Assembly (NCBI GenBank): GCA_045123995.1
Contig: JBGVKY010000005.1
Location: 24,917 to 88,916 of the forward strand
Direction of reading: 5' to 3'
Origin: HGM11501 sp045123995
GTDB taxonomy: Bacteria > Bacillota > Clostridia > CAKSNL01 > HGM11501
DNA length: 64,000 bases
Positions 42,508 through 51,699 of the stretch are shown piece by piece (the first letter of the stretch is position 1; the number at the start of each line of letters is the position of its first letter). The position numbers and the translations under genes are program-made. Below the pieces are notes generated by a model that did no database searches, was not told where the DNA came from, and saw only the letters and a program-made list of their open reading frames with translations.

Positions 42508-43212
42508 TTATAAAATACCCACTGGTATCACGGAGCCCACATCAAAAATAGCTCCGCTTCTTTCTACTGTCTTCACAGAGTATTTTTCTAAGAAATCATA
42601 AATTTTATCCCCGGATGGATGATTATTTAAGCTTCCGTTTATAAAAAGTGTGTTTTTATCAATCATTCCCGTGCTTCCGCCAAAAAAACCGTATTCGTAA
42701 GGAGGAAGCAAAATCCCTCCCTTTTCAATTAAAAGCACATCCATATAACAAGAAAGTGCCTTATATATTCCTGAATCTTCTGTTATCACAGCTTTTTCCG
42801 AAATTGGGCAGATATTACATTTTGCATAACCCTGGGATACGTTTATAAAGGTAAATTCTTCCTTTAATAAAGAAAGTAAAACCCTGTCTGTCACTTTTTC
42901 ATTAGCCACCGCAAAAGAGCCGAAAACAGCCGCACAGTAGGCTGCGTCAAGAGGATAGGGGCTTTTTATTTCCGTCTCTCCCTCTATGATTTTGGCCCCG
43001 GGCAGTCTTTCTTTATAATATTCAAAACTCCCCTTTGATGTTACAAACCTGTCCTTTCCCAGATGACAGATGGACAAGTCCCCGTGATGGGAAATTCCCT
43101 TATCCAGACAAGGGGTAAAAAAGGGCTTTACAGCACCCTCTATGTCTGCCGAGGTTATAAAATGCTTAACCTTAAATTCAGGCAAAAGGGGGTTTTCTAC
43201 AAATTTTGTCAT
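42508..43212 (-). CDS. Conserved hypothetical protein, possible GME-fold (DUF6873-like)
   Basis: 234 residues. Not recognised with certainty. Visible features are HHGDLSICHLG, a VSQGYAKCNICPI segment, and GFFGGSTGMI followed by N-G-S-L-N-N-HP, a layout seen in guanidino-modifying enzyme folds (arginine deiminase, DDAH). The catalytic residues of those enzymes cannot be assigned. Four-base overlap with folC. Confidence 0.6.
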   Translation of the reverse strand: MTKFVENPLLPEFKVKHFITSADIEGAVKPFFTPCLDKGISHHGDLSICHLGKDRFVTSKGSFEYYKERLPGAKIIEGETEIKSPYPLDAAYCAAVFGSFAVANEKVTDRVLLSLLKEEFTFINVSQGYAKCNICPISEKAVITEDSGIYKALSCYMDVLLIEKGGILLPPYEYGFFGGSTGMIDKNTLFINGSLNNHPSGDKIYDFLEKYSVKTVERSGAIFDVGSVIPVGIL

Positions 43213-44459
43213 ACGAATTTCCCCTGATATTTTTCTTTGAATTCCCCTGCCATATAAAGAGAGCCGGCAATTACAAAAGCTCCTTCTTTATCAATTTTCT
43301 CTACCGCCGAAGAAAGGGGCATTGATGATACCAAAGGACAGTATTTTTTGAAAACTTCTGCCAGTTCTTCTTTAGGTAGTGCACGGCTTCCAGGAACGTC
43401 AACGGTTATGATTTCGTCAAATTCGCCCCCGATTATTCCGGCACATGTTTCATAGTCCTTATCTCTAAGCATCCCTATTATAAGGGTCTTTTTATAGTCT
43501 TTTAAGTATTTTTTTACATTTTCCTTTAAATATTCCATGGCAGATGTGTTGTGTGCCCCGTCTAAAATAATAGGCGGATTTTCCCTTACAACTTCCATTC
43601 TTGCTCCATGTGTTACTTTAGAAAGACCCTTTACTATATTTTCGTCGAAAATCCCCAGAACTTTTGAAGCGCAAATAGCAATAGCTGCATTTTCAAGCTG
43701 ATGAATTCCCGATAAAGACAAGAAGATATTTTCAAGATTTTCGTAATTAAACCAAATTCCTTTAAGTTCCTCTTTTATGAGCTTAGGCATTTTGGGAATA
43801 ACCAAATTATCTGCTTTTTCCCTTATTACCGAAAGTGCCTTTTCATTCTGGCAGGGACTCGTTACGGTTATTGCACCTTTTTTAATTATTCCGCACTTTT
43901 CGCCTGCTATTTCCTCTATAGTTTCCCCCAGTCTGTCCGTGTGATCCAGACTTATGGAGGTTATAATGGAAATAAGCGGTTTTTCAATCACGTTGGTTGC
44001 GTCAAGTCTTCCTCCCATACCGACTTCAAGAACCACAATATCGGCATTTTTCTTTTTGTAGTATAAAAAAGCGATAGCAGTAACTATTTCAAATTCCGTA
44101 GGGTGAGGATAGCCGTCTTTTACGATTTTTTCCGATGCTTCTTTAACCTCCTTGGTGCATAAAGACAGATCTTCATCAGAAATTTCCACGCCGTTAAGAC
44201 GTATTCTTTCATTAAAATTGACCAGTGCAGGAGAAGTATAAAGTCCCACACTGTAGCCTGACGCCATTAAAATTTCAGACAGCATGGTAGAAACCGAGCC
44301 TTTTCCATTAGTTCCTGCCACATGGATATACTTTTGTCCCTTATGGGGATTACCCATATATTCCATAAGCCTTTTTATGCTGTCAAGCCCCAAAACCGAG
44401 CCGAATTTCAGTGCACCGTGAATAAATGAAAGTGCTTCATCTTTTGTCATTTTTCTCAC
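43209..44459 (-). CDS. folC: Folylpolyglutamate synthase / dihydrofolate synthase
   Basis: 416 residues. Mur-ligase superfamily: GTNGKGSVSTML P-loop (about 49-60), LYTSPALVNFNERI folate segment, LEVGMGGRLDATN and SLDHTDRLG. Adds glutamate to folates, and dihydrofolate synthesis when bifunctional. Normally sits right after valS in Firmicutes; here a terminator hairpin lies in the 43-bp gap. Heads the operon with three poorly known genes. Confidence 0.95.
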   Translation of the reverse strand: MRKMTKDEALSFIHGALKFGSVLGLDSIKRLMEYMGNPHKGQKYIHVAGTNGKGSVSTMLSEILMASGYSVGLYTSPALVNFNERIRLNGVEISDEDLSLCTKEVKEASEKIVKDGYPHPTEFEIVTAIAFLYYKKKNADIVVLEVGMGGRLDATNVIEKPLISIITSISLDHTDRLGETIEEIAGEKCGIIKKGAITVTSPCQNEKALSVIREKADNLVIPKMPKLIKEELKGIWFNYENLENIFLSLSGIHQLENAAIAICASKVLGIFDENIVKGLSKVTHGARMEVVRENPPIILDGAHNTSAMEYLKENVKKYLKDYKKTLIIGMLRDKDYETCAGIIGGEFDEIITVDVPGSRALPKEELAEVFKKYCPLVSSMPLSSAVEKIDKEGAFVIAGSLYMAGEFKEKYQGKFV

Positions 44460-44465
44460 CTTCCG

Positions 44466-44498
44466 AAAAAAGCGAGTTTATAAAAAACTCGCTTTTTT
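44466..44498 (-). terminator. Terminator between valS and folC
   Basis: AGCGAGTTT / AAACTCGCT with A6 and T6 flanks; may act as an attenuator that lowers folC expression. Confidence 0.85.
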
Positions 44499-44502
44499 AG
44501 TA

Positions 44503-47199
44503 TTATAAATATTTCTTTATGGATTCTTCCACGTCAATGAGCATCTTCTTAAAGCTTTCACCCTTTGCCTTTTCCTTTTCAACTAAAGCAGCGGGGGCCT
44601 TTGCAATATAACCCTCGTTTGATAAAAGCTTTTCAACACGGGCAATTTCTGATAAGAGTCTTTCCTTTTCTGCAGTAAGACGCTCGATTTCCTTTTCTCT
44701 GTCAACCAGCTCGTCAAGAGGAATGATAATCTTAGCTCCCTCTGTTACCTGACTTACAGTATTTCCGGAAATGGTTTCCTCTCCATTTAAATATTCCACT
44801 TCTGATGCTGATGCAAGCTTTTCAAAGAATGCCTGTCCAGCTCTGAAAGGAGCATCGTTTTCGGAAACGATTATAAGCTTTGCTTTCTTTGAAGGAGGAA
44901 CATTCATATCGGCACGAAGATTTCTTGCCGCACGAATTGCACCTATAACAAGCTCTGTTTCAGCAAACTCCTTACTGAAGGTAAGAGACTCTGAATACTC
45001 TGGCCAGCTTGACACCATAATGCTTTCATCCTCACCGTAAAGTGCGGTGTAAATCTCCTCTGTTACAAAGGGCATAACAGGATGTAAAAGCTTTAAGGAA
45101 TTTATGAGTACATAGGCAAGTGTTCTCTGTGCCGCCATCTTTGTAGGATTATCCTTATTGTAAAGTCTGGGTTTAACAAGCTCAATATACCAGTCGCAGT
45201 ACCAGTCCCATATGAAACCATATATGCTTGACAATGCAATGCCGATGTCGAACTTTTCAAGACTTCTTGTAACTTCTCCGATAAGAGTATTGAGACGTGA
45301 TACAATCCATTTATCCTCCGCACAAAGCTCGTCCTCGGAGGGAAGAGTGTAGTCATCAGTTTCAAGGTTCATAAGCACAAAGCGTGCCGCATTCCATAAC
45401 TTGTTTGCAAAGTTGCGGCTTGCCTCAACTCCGGGAGCACCTACTATTTTGTTTACTTCCGGGTTGGGATTTTTGCCTTTTTCAACAGGAGGATCATAGG
45501 TTACAGGGAATCTCATATCATTACCGGGTGCAACACCTGTTACAAGGGTGAATCTTAATGCATCTGCACCGTACATATCAATAATCTGGAGAGGATCAAC
45601 GCCGTTTCCTTTTGACTTTGACATTTTTTCGCCGTTACCGTCACGCACAAGACCATGAATGAACACATGCTTAAAAGGTGCCTTTCCTGTATGTTCACAT
45701 GCTGAGAATATCATTCTGGATACCCAGAAGAAGATGATGTCATATCCGGTTACCAGAGTGCTGGTAGGATAGAAATAATCAAGATCCTTTGTCTTTTCGG
45801 GCCAGCCCAGTGTAGAGAAAGGCCAGAGAGCTGAAGAAAACCATGTATCAAGGACGTCTTCTTCCTGGCGCACGGGCTTTCCGCACTTGGGACAAACCGT
45901 TATATCTTCCTTGGAAACTGTCATCTCTCCGCAGGCATCACAATAGAATGCAGGTATTCTGTGTCCCCACCAGAGCTGACGGGAAATGCACCAGTCATAT
46001 ACATTTTCCATCCAGTTCATATATGTCTTTGAAAAACGGTCGGGAACGAATTCTGTTTCTTTGCTTTCTACCGCTTCAATAGCTGCCTTAGCAAGGGGCT
46101 GCATTTTAACAAACCACTGATCTGATACTATAGGCTCGATTGTTGTGCCGCAACGATAGCACTGGCCTACATTGTGGGAATGCTCTTCTGTTTTAACTAA
46201 AAGTCCCATCTCGGAGAGGTCTTTTATCATAGCCTTACGGCATTCATAGCGATCCATTCCTTCATATTTTCCTGCATATGAGTTCATAGTTGCGTCATCA
46301 TTCATAACCTTTATGATTTCAAGATCGTGACGCTTTCCAACTTCAAAGTCGTTGGGGTCGTGAGCAGGTGTAATCTTAACGCAGCCTGTACCAAACTCCT
46401 TGTCAACATACTCGTCGGCAATAACGGGAATTTCTCTGTCGGTAAGGGGTAAAAGGAGTGTCTTTCCTACTATGCTTTCGTATCTTTCATCCTCGGGATT
46501 TACTGCAACTGCCGTATCTCCGAAAAGAGTTTCCGGTCTTGTTGTTGCTATCACGACGTAATCATCCGTACCCTTTATCTGATACTTGATGTGCCAGAAA
46601 TTTCCTGCATGCTCTGCATGCTCAACCTCTTCGTTGGAAAGAGCGGTTATGCAGTTGGGACACCAGTTTATTATTCTGGGACCCCTGTATATAAGTCCTT
46701 TGTTATAGAGGTTTACAAAAACTTCTCTTACAGCTTTTGAGCAACCCTCATCCATAGTGAAACGCTCTCTGTCCCAGTCGCAGGAGCATCCGATTTTCTT
46801 AAGCTGGCTTATAATACGGCTTCCGTATTTTTCCTTCCAGTCCCATACTCTCTCAAGGAATTTTTCTCTTCCGAGGTCATATCTTGTAAGGCCTTCCTTT
46901 TCGCGAAGTTCCGCTTCAACCTTTATCTGTGTTGCAATACCTGCATGGTCAGTTCCAGGAACCCAGAGAGCAGAATAGCCCTGCATTCTCTTGAAACGGA
47001 TTAAAATATCCTGAAGAGTTTCATCAAAAGCGTGACCCATATGAAGCTGGCCTGTTACATTGGGAGGGGGAATTACAATTGTAAAAGGCTTTTTCTCGGG
47101 GTCAGCCTCTGCATGAAAATAGCCTCTCTCCTCCCATCTTTTATAAAGCTTGTCCTCAGATTCCTGAGGGCAATAATTTTTTTCAAGTTCTTTCATCAT
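44503..47199 (-). CDS. valS: Valyl-tRNA synthetase
   Basis: 898 residues, normal length. Class I signature PPPNVTGQLHMGHA (about 41-54) and KMSKSKGNGVDP; editing domain, then anticodon-binding region and a C-terminal coiled coil (EKEIERLTAEKERL) typical of ValRS. The zinc-like pair CDACGEM...CPKCGK is present. Two adjacent ATGs (47199, 47196) are possible starts. No T-box leader was seen before it; it follows a coiled-coil membrane protein gene by 33 bp. Confidence 0.97.
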   Translation of the reverse strand: MMKELEKNYCPQESEDKLYKRWEERGYFHAEADPEKKPFTIVIPPPNVTGQLHMGHAFDETLQDILIRFKRMQGYSALWVPGTDHAGIATQIKVEAELREKEGLTRYDLGREKFLERVWDWKEKYGSRIISQLKKIGCSCDWDRERFTMDEGCSKAVREVFVNLYNKGLIYRGPRIINWCPNCITALSNEEVEHAEHAGNFWHIKYQIKGTDDYVVIATTRPETLFGDTAVAVNPEDERYESIVGKTLLLPLTDREIPVIADEYVDKEFGTGCVKITPAHDPNDFEVGKRHDLEIIKVMNDDATMNSYAGKYEGMDRYECRKAMIKDLSEMGLLVKTEEHSHNVGQCYRCGTTIEPIVSDQWFVKMQPLAKAAIEAVESKETEFVPDRFSKTYMNWMENVYDWCISRQLWWGHRIPAFYCDACGEMTVSKEDITVCPKCGKPVRQEEDVLDTWFSSALWPFSTLGWPEKTKDLDYFYPTSTLVTGYDIIFFWVSRMIFSACEHTGKAPFKHVFIHGLVRDGNGEKMSKSKGNGVDPLQIIDMYGADALRFTLVTGVAPGNDMRFPVTYDPPVEKGKNPNPEVNKIVGAPGVEASRNFANKLWNAARFVLMNLETDDYTLPSEDELCAEDKWIVSRLNTLIGEVTRSLEKFDIGIALSSIYGFIWDWYCDWYIELVKPRLYNKDNPTKMAAQRTLAYVLINSLKLLHPVMPFVTEEIYTALYGEDESIMVSSWPEYSESLTFSKEFAETELVIGAIRAARNLRADMNVPPSKKAKLIIVSENDAPFRAGQAFFEKLASASEVEYLNGEETISGNTVSQVTEGAKIIIPLDELVDREKEIERLTAEKERLLSEIARVEKLLSNEGYIAKAPAALVEKEKAKGESFKKMLIDVEESIKKYL

Positions 47200-47232
47200 C
47201 CTTAGTCCTTTCTTAAAAGCGATATGAATGTC

Positions 47233-47931
47233 TTATTCGATTTTTCCCTTGGAGCTTTCAAGCATGAGCTCCTCTAATGTTTCGGGAACCTTTGCTTCCT
47301 CTGTTTTTTCAGAAACCACCTGTTCTTCATAAGTTTCTTCTTCTGCCAAAGGCTCAATTTCTTCTTTTCTTTCTTCCTCGTATTCTTTAGCAGGAATATA
47401 CTCTTCCTCTTCTTCGTATTCATCATGTTTTCTGGATTTAGGAACTATAAACATAGCAACGCCCATAATCACTAAAACAGCAATAATTCCGAAGATAAAC
47501 CATTTTGTAATGGTGTTCATAAGGCCGTGAGAACCTTCTTTGACTTCGTTTGCCAGCTCTTCGGCACTTTTTTCAGCTTCAGTGAGTGCTCCCTCTGTTT
47601 CTGTTAACGTATTTTGGGTATTTGCCAGGGTTTCTTCTGTTTCACCGAGCTTCGTTTTAAGAGCTTCTATTTCACCTTCAAGTTCTTCAATTTTTCCTTT
47701 AAGCTCGCCGTTTTCGGTATTTAAGCTTTCAATTTCTTCAAGATTTAATCTGACGGCTGAAAGTGATGCATTTTCTTCTTTTAAAATTTTATTTTCTTCC
47801 TTGAGATCCAGTCTCTTGGAGGATTCTGCCCCGTATCCCGAAGCAAAGCCTGCCGCAAAAGCGATGACCGCAACAATGAGTGCTCCCACAAAAAGTGCCA
47901 GTGCCCTTTGTCTTTTAGTTCTTACAGACAT
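47233..47931 (-). CDS. Membrane protein with long coiled coil, unknown function
   Basis: 232 residues. Short basic start, membrane helix 1 (about 9-32), a Leu/Glu-rich coiled coil (about 40-130; ENKILKEENASL, EELEGEIEALKTKL), membrane helix 2 (about 143-164) and a highly acidic C-terminal tail. With both helices spanning, the coiled coil would lie outside. No family recognised. Shares the promoter region with divergent glyQS and is upstream of valS. Confidence 0.75.
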   Translation of the reverse strand: MSVRTKRQRALALFVGALIVAVIAFAAGFASGYGAESSKRLDLKEENKILKEENASLSAVRLNLEEIESLNTENGELKGKIEELEGEIEALKTKLGETEETLANTQNTLTETEGALTEAEKSAEELANEVKEGSHGLMNTITKWFIFGIIAVLVIMGVAMFIVPKSRKHDEYEEEEEYIPAKEYEEERKEEIEPLAEEETYEEQVVSEKTEEAKVPETLEELMLESSKGKIE

Positions 47932-47973
47932 AAAAATACCTCTCTTTCAACAAAAAATCATATATAATAATAA

Positions 47974-48002
47974 ATTATAACACATAAATTCTGAAAAATC
48001 AA
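47974..48002 (-). promoter_or_regulatory. Promoter of the coiled-coil/valS transcript
   Basis: TTGATT, 17-bp spacer, TATAAT; its -35 lies 9 bp from the -35 of the divergent glyQS promoter. Confidence 0.82.
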
Positions 48003-48011
48003 GGTAATTAC

Positions 48012-48039
48012 TTGACAAATCTTACTATTTTGATAAAAT
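48012..48039 (+). promoter_or_regulatory. Promoter of glyQS
   Basis: TTGACA, 16-bp spacer, TAAAAT. Confidence 0.82.
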
Positions 48040-48083
48040 AATATTGTTAAAGATCAGAAAAGTCTTTAATAAAGAAAATGTGC

Positions 48084-48103
48084 TTGCCGCATTCCGGCGG
48101 CAA
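48084..48103 (+). other. Leader hairpin upstream of glyQS
   Basis: TTGCCGC-ATTCCG-GCGGCAA just before the ribosome binding site in a leader of about 80 nt. Not a T-box (no conserved T-box sequence). Could influence translation or mRNA stability. Confidence 0.45.
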
Positions 48104-48125
48104 CCATGAAAGGAATGTATTTATT

Positions 48126-49538
48126 ATGATGGACAACCAGAAAAAAACAATGGAGAAAATCGTCGCTCTCTGTAAGGGCAGAGGCTTTGTATATTCGGGC
48201 TCCGAAATATACGGCGGTCTTTCAAACACATGGGACTACGGTCCTTTAGGTGTAGAGCTTAAGAACAATGTTAAAAAAGCTTGGTGGAAAAAATTCGTGC
48301 AGGAGTCTAAGTATAACGTCGGACTTGACGCCGCAATACTTATGAATCCCCAGGTTTGGGTGGCTTCAGGCCATGTAGGCGGTTTTTCCGACCCCCTTAT
48401 GGACTGTAAAGAATGTAAGAGCCGTTTCAGAGCAGATAAGCTTATCGAGGATTACTGTCATGAAAAGGGCGAAGCCGTTGTAGTTGACGGATGGAGCAAC
48501 GAAAAAATGCTCGAATTCATCCGTGAGAACAATATCGGCTGCCCCGACTGCGGTGCTCACAATTTCACCGATATCCGTAAGTTCAACCTTATGTTCAAGA
48601 CCTTCCAGGGTGTTACAGAAGACGCCAAGAATGAAATTTATCTTCGTCCCGAAACAGCTCAGGGTATTTTTGTAAACTTCAAAAATGTTCAGAGAACTAC
48701 AAGACGTAAAGTTCCTTTCGGCATCGGACAGATAGGTAAATCCTTCCGTAACGAAATCACTCCCGGAAACTTTACTTTCCGTACAAGAGAATTTGAACAG
48801 ATGGAGCTTGAGTTCTTCTGTGCTCCCGGAACCGACCTTGAATGGTTCAGCTACTGGAAAGATATGTGCAAAAACTGGCTCTTCTCTTTAGGAGTTCGTG
48901 AAGAAAGCTTAAAGTTCCGTGACCACAGCCCCGAAGAGCTTTCTCACTATTCAAATGCTACTACAGACATCGAGTTCATGTTCCCCTTCGGCTGGGGCGA
49001 GCTTTGGGGTATTGCTGACAGAACAGACTTTGACTTGACTCAGCACTCCAACCACTCCGGTGAAGAAATGATGTACTTAGATCCCATTACAAACGAGAAG
49101 TACACCCCCTATGTTATCGAACCCTCTTTGGGTGCTGACCGTGTTGTTCTTGCTTTCTTAGTTGAAGCATACGACGAAGAAGAAATTGCAGAAGGCGATG
49201 TGAGAACTGTTCTTCATCTCCACCCTGCATTGGCTCCCGTAAAGGCTGCCGTACTTCCCCTTTCCAAAAAGCTCGGTGATAAGGCAGGAGAAATTTATGA
49301 GGAACTTTCCAAGTACTTCATGTGCGAATATGATGAAGCCGGTTCTATCGGTAAACGTTACAGACGTCAGGACGAAATTGGAACTCCTTTCTGTATCACA
49401 GTTGACTTCCAGACCGTGGGCGACGAAAACACACCTGCAGATAACTGCGTAACACTTCGTGATCGTGACACCATGGAGCAGATTCGTATTCCCATTGACC
49501 AGGTTAAGTCTTATATTGAAGAAAAACTTACATTTTAA
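48126..49538 (+). CDS. glyQS: Glycyl-tRNA synthetase, single-chain (alpha2) type
   Basis: 470 residues from the ATG at 48126 (a second ATG follows at once); AAAGGAA lies about ten bases upstream. Class II synthetase of the eukaryal/Gram-positive single-chain kind, with GFVYSGSEIYGGLSNTWDYGP, the zinc-like CKECKSR...CPDCGAH region, motif 2 (FRNEITPGNFTFRTREFEQMELEFF, read in parts) and motif 3 (EPSLGADRVVLAFL). The C-terminal anticodon domain begins near 375. Confidence 0.97.
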   Translation: MMDNQKKTMEKIVALCKGRGFVYSGSEIYGGLSNTWDYGPLGVELKNNVKKAWWKKFVQESKYNVGLDAAILMNPQVWVASGHVGGFSDPLMDCKECKSRFRADKLIEDYCHEKGEAVVVDGWSNEKMLEFIRENNIGCPDCGAHNFTDIRKFNLMFKTFQGVTEDAKNEIYLRPETAQGIFVNFKNVQRTTRRKVPFGIGQIGKSFRNEITPGNFTFRTREFEQMELEFFCAPGTDLEWFSYWKDMCKNWLFSLGVREESLKFRDHSPEELSHYSNATTDIEFMFPFGWGELWGIADRTDFDLTQHSNHSGEEMMYLDPITNEKYTPYVIEPSLGADRVVLAFLVEAYDEEEIAEGDVRTVLHLHPALAPVKAAVLPLSKKLGDKAGEIYEELSKYFMCEYDEAGSIGKRYRRQDEIGTPFCITVDFQTVGDENTPADNCVTLRDRDTMEQIRIPIDQVKSYIEEKLTF

Positions 49539-49540
49539 CG

Positions 49541-49573
49541 AAAAAAGGGTTTGTGGCTTCACAAACCCTTTTT
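49541..49573 (+). terminator. Terminator of glyQS
   Basis: GGGTTTGT / ACAAACCC with A6 and T5 flanks, 16 bp before the next start codon. Confidence 0.88.
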
Positions 49574-49589
49574 CGAAAGAGAGATTATT

Positions 49590-50297
49590 ATGAAAAAAGT
49601 ATTTATAACAGGCGGTTGCAAAGGCATCGGCAAAGCCATAACCGAAAAATTTTACGAAAACGGTTTCCTGACCTATGCAGGTTTTAACTCCTCTTCTGAT
49701 GAAGCTCGTTTGATGAAAGAAAAAATGCCGGGTCTTACCACTTTAAAAATTGATGTATCCGATTCCTCCTCGGTAAAAGAAGCTTTTAATGCCACAGGAG
49801 GATGCGATATTCTTATCAATAATGCAGGTATTGCCAAAAGTAATCTTATAACAGATGTTTCCGATGAAGAATTTGATGAAATTATGAAAACCGATTTATA
49901 CGGCACTTTCTATACTTGCCGGGAATTCCTTCCCTATATGATTAAAAAGGGTGATGGTGTCATAATAAACATTTCTTCAATATGGGGAATGGCAGGTGCA
50001 TCTATGGAAACGGCTTATTCTACGGCAAAAGCAGGGGTTATCGGCCTTACCAAATCCCTGGCAAAAGAGGTAGGACCCTCTAAAATAAGAGTAAATGCCA
50101 TAGCTCCCGGTTTTATCGAAACCGATATGAATAACAATCTTTCATATGAAGAAAAAGCAGCGTTTTTTGAAGAAACTCCCCTGATGCGCCCAGGTACGGC
50201 AAAGGAAATAGCCGACATCGTTTTCTTCCTTTCCTCAGATTCCGCATCTTTTATAACAGGTCAGGTGATAAGTCCCAACGGCGGAATTGTTATATAA
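49590..50297 (+). CDS. Short-chain dehydrogenase/reductase, FabG-like
   Basis: 235 residues from the ATG at 49590 (MKKVFITGGCKGIG), GAAAGAGAG upstream. Classical SDR: GGxxxGIG cofactor loop, NNAG, catalytic Ser in NISSIWG and YSTAK (Tyr-x3-Lys), PGFIETDM and the terminal GQVISPNGG. Most like 3-oxoacyl-ACP reductase. No other fatty-acid synthesis gene is near, so it may serve another pathway. It lies immediately after the glyQS terminator and would be reached by readthrough. Confidence 0.85.
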   Translation: MKKVFITGGCKGIGKAITEKFYENGFLTYAGFNSSSDEARLMKEKMPGLTTLKIDVSDSSSVKEAFNATGGCDILINNAGIAKSNLITDVSDEEFDEIMKTDLYGTFYTCREFLPYMIKKGDGVIINISSIWGMAGASMETAYSTAKAGVIGLTKSLAKEVGPSKIRVNAIAPGFIETDMNNNLSYEEKAAFFEETPLMRPGTAKEIADIVFFLSSDSASFITGQVISPNGGIVI

Positions 50298-50325
50298 TAG
50301 CTTTTTTTCCATATATTTTGCATTG

Positions 50326-50369
50326 AAAAGTCACGTTCTTAATGTTATCATAGGAGCGTGACTTTTTTA
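50326..50369 (+). terminator. Terminator of the FabG-like gene
   Basis: AAAAGTCACG / CGTGACTTTT arms around a 21-base loop and a T-run. Confidence 0.75.
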
Positions 50370-50387
50370 TGTGAAAGGAGGGATAGT

Positions 50388-51212
50388 TTGAAAAGAATTA
50401 TCTTTTTCTTTTCCGTTATTTTCACAATGCTCTTTACATTATCCCTTAATGCAAAAAGCTATCATATGCCCATAGACATCGAAGTAAACGGACAGAAAAT
50501 CCTGACCGATTCTGCTCCTTTTATAGATAACGGAACAGTTTACGTTCCTATAAGAGCAATTTCGGAAAGTCTTAATCTTTCCTGCTACTGGGAAGAGTAT
50601 GAACGATGCGCATATATAGACGGAAAGAAAACTTCTCTGGAATTTCTGCCCGACGATTCCTTATGCTATGTAAACGGAAAAAGAAAAAAGGTCAAAAGCT
50701 TTATTAAAGAAGGCAGAATTATGGTTCCCGTCCGCTTTGTTTCTGAAAATTATAATTCCGAAGTCACATGGGACAGCAAATTTTACAGAGTAGTAATAAA
50801 CAAAGACGATATATCTGTCCCCAATAATTATAAAGATAATACTTACAATCAGGACGAGGTTTTCTGGCTTTCCAGAATAATACATGCCGAAGCTTCGGGA
50901 GAAAGCAAAAAAGGGCTTATTGCCGTGGGAAACGTTGTATTAAACAGAGTAAAATCCGCTCTTTTCCCAAACACTATATACGGAGTTATTTTTGACAGAA
51001 AAGGCGGAATTCAGTTTGAACCCATATTAAACGGCAGTATCTACTGCAATCCGTCTTACGACAGTATTGATGCGGCAAAAAGGTCTCTTTCCGGTGAAAA
51101 TACCGCAGGACGCAGTCTTTATTTCCTTAATCCTAAAATCGCCCAGAGCAGCTGGATTATAAAAAACCGCAAATACTTAAAGACTATAGGAAATCACGAT
51201 TTTTATTTATAA
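50388..51212 (+). CDS. SleB-like cell wall hydrolase with copper-amine-oxidase N-like domain
   Basis: 274 residues from a TTG at 50388, chosen for the GGAGG six bases upstream. Signal peptide (about 1-22), then a Cu_amine_oxidN-like stalk domain (about 28-140; EVNGQKIL, VYVPIRAISESLN, MVPVRFVSENY), then a Hydrolase_2 domain (about 158-274) with FWLSRIIHAEASGES (catalytic Glu), GLIAVGNVVLNRV and the final NHDFYL. Relatives SleB and CwlJ degrade spore cortex during germination. Secreted. Confidence 0.88.
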   Translation: MKRIIFFFSVIFTMLFTLSLNAKSYHMPIDIEVNGQKILTDSAPFIDNGTVYVPIRAISESLNLSCYWEEYERCAYIDGKKTSLEFLPDDSLCYVNGKRKKVKSFIKEGRIMVPVRFVSENYNSEVTWDSKFYRVVINKDDISVPNNYKDNTYNQDEVFWLSRIIHAEASGESKKGLIAVGNVVLNRVKSALFPNTIYGVIFDRKGGIQFEPILNGSIYCNPSYDSIDAAKRSLSGENTAGRSLYFLNPKIAQSSWIIKNRKYLKTIGNHDFYL

Positions 51213-51252
51213 AAAAGAGGGGCAACATACTAGTATGTTGCCCCTCTTTTTT
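51211..51252. terminator. Bidirectional terminator after the SleB-like gene
   Basis: GAGGGGCAACATAC / GTATGTTGCCCCTC perfect 14-bp arms with A and T runs; also serves the convergent ACT/HAD operon. Confidence 0.92.
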
Positions 51253-51697
51253 ACATTCCGTACAAACCTTTTGAAACTGCTATATATGCATCTTCAGCCC
51301 TGCTTTTATCTACCACGGCCAAAATCTTGGTTTCTCCTTTAGAAATCATCTTGACTTCAATCCCCAAGTCATATAAAGCCTCATAAAACCTTATAAGTAC
51401 ATCGGCATTGTGTGAAAGTCCCATTCCTTTTACTAAAATCAATGATATTTCCTCTTCAGTCTCTACATCTCCTTTAATAAAAGAAGACTTTTCATTTAAG
51501 GCGATAAGTCCTTTATCTCTGGTTATGACTATTCTTGCACTTTTTATTTTTCCATCGTCACTAAAGCTGTATGTCCCAAAAACAATGTCTGCTTCAGACA
51601 CAAAAGAAAAAATATCTGAAGGATTAAAAAAACCTTTAATATTCAAAATAATATAACCGTCTTTTTTCTCTACCTTATTTACGTTAAATCCTTCCAT
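51251..51697 (-). CDS. Stand-alone aspartokinase-type ACT domain protein
   Basis: 148 residues, with no kinase domain. Two ACT-like halves; the second (about 88-148) follows the regulatory end of aspartokinases closely: a G-M-x-x-x-x-x-V-x-x-x-x-x-E-A-L stretch, GIEVKMISKGETKI and the VVDKSRAEDAY helix. May bind lysine or threonine and act as a sensor or partner. Two bases after the HAD phosphatase gene. Confidence 0.72.
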   Translation of the reverse strand: MEGFNVNKVEKKDGYIILNIKGFFNPSDIFSFVSEADIVFGTYSFSDDGKIKSARIVITRDKGLIALNEKSSFIKGDVETEEEISLILVKGMGLSHNADVLIRFYEALYDLGIEVKMISKGETKILAVVDKSRAEDAYIAVSKGLYGM

Positions 51698-51699
51698 TT

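Noticed and set aside
44503..49538. T-box riboswitches upstream of valS and glyQS
   Set aside because: Leaders are short and lack the conserved T-box sequence and specifier arm.
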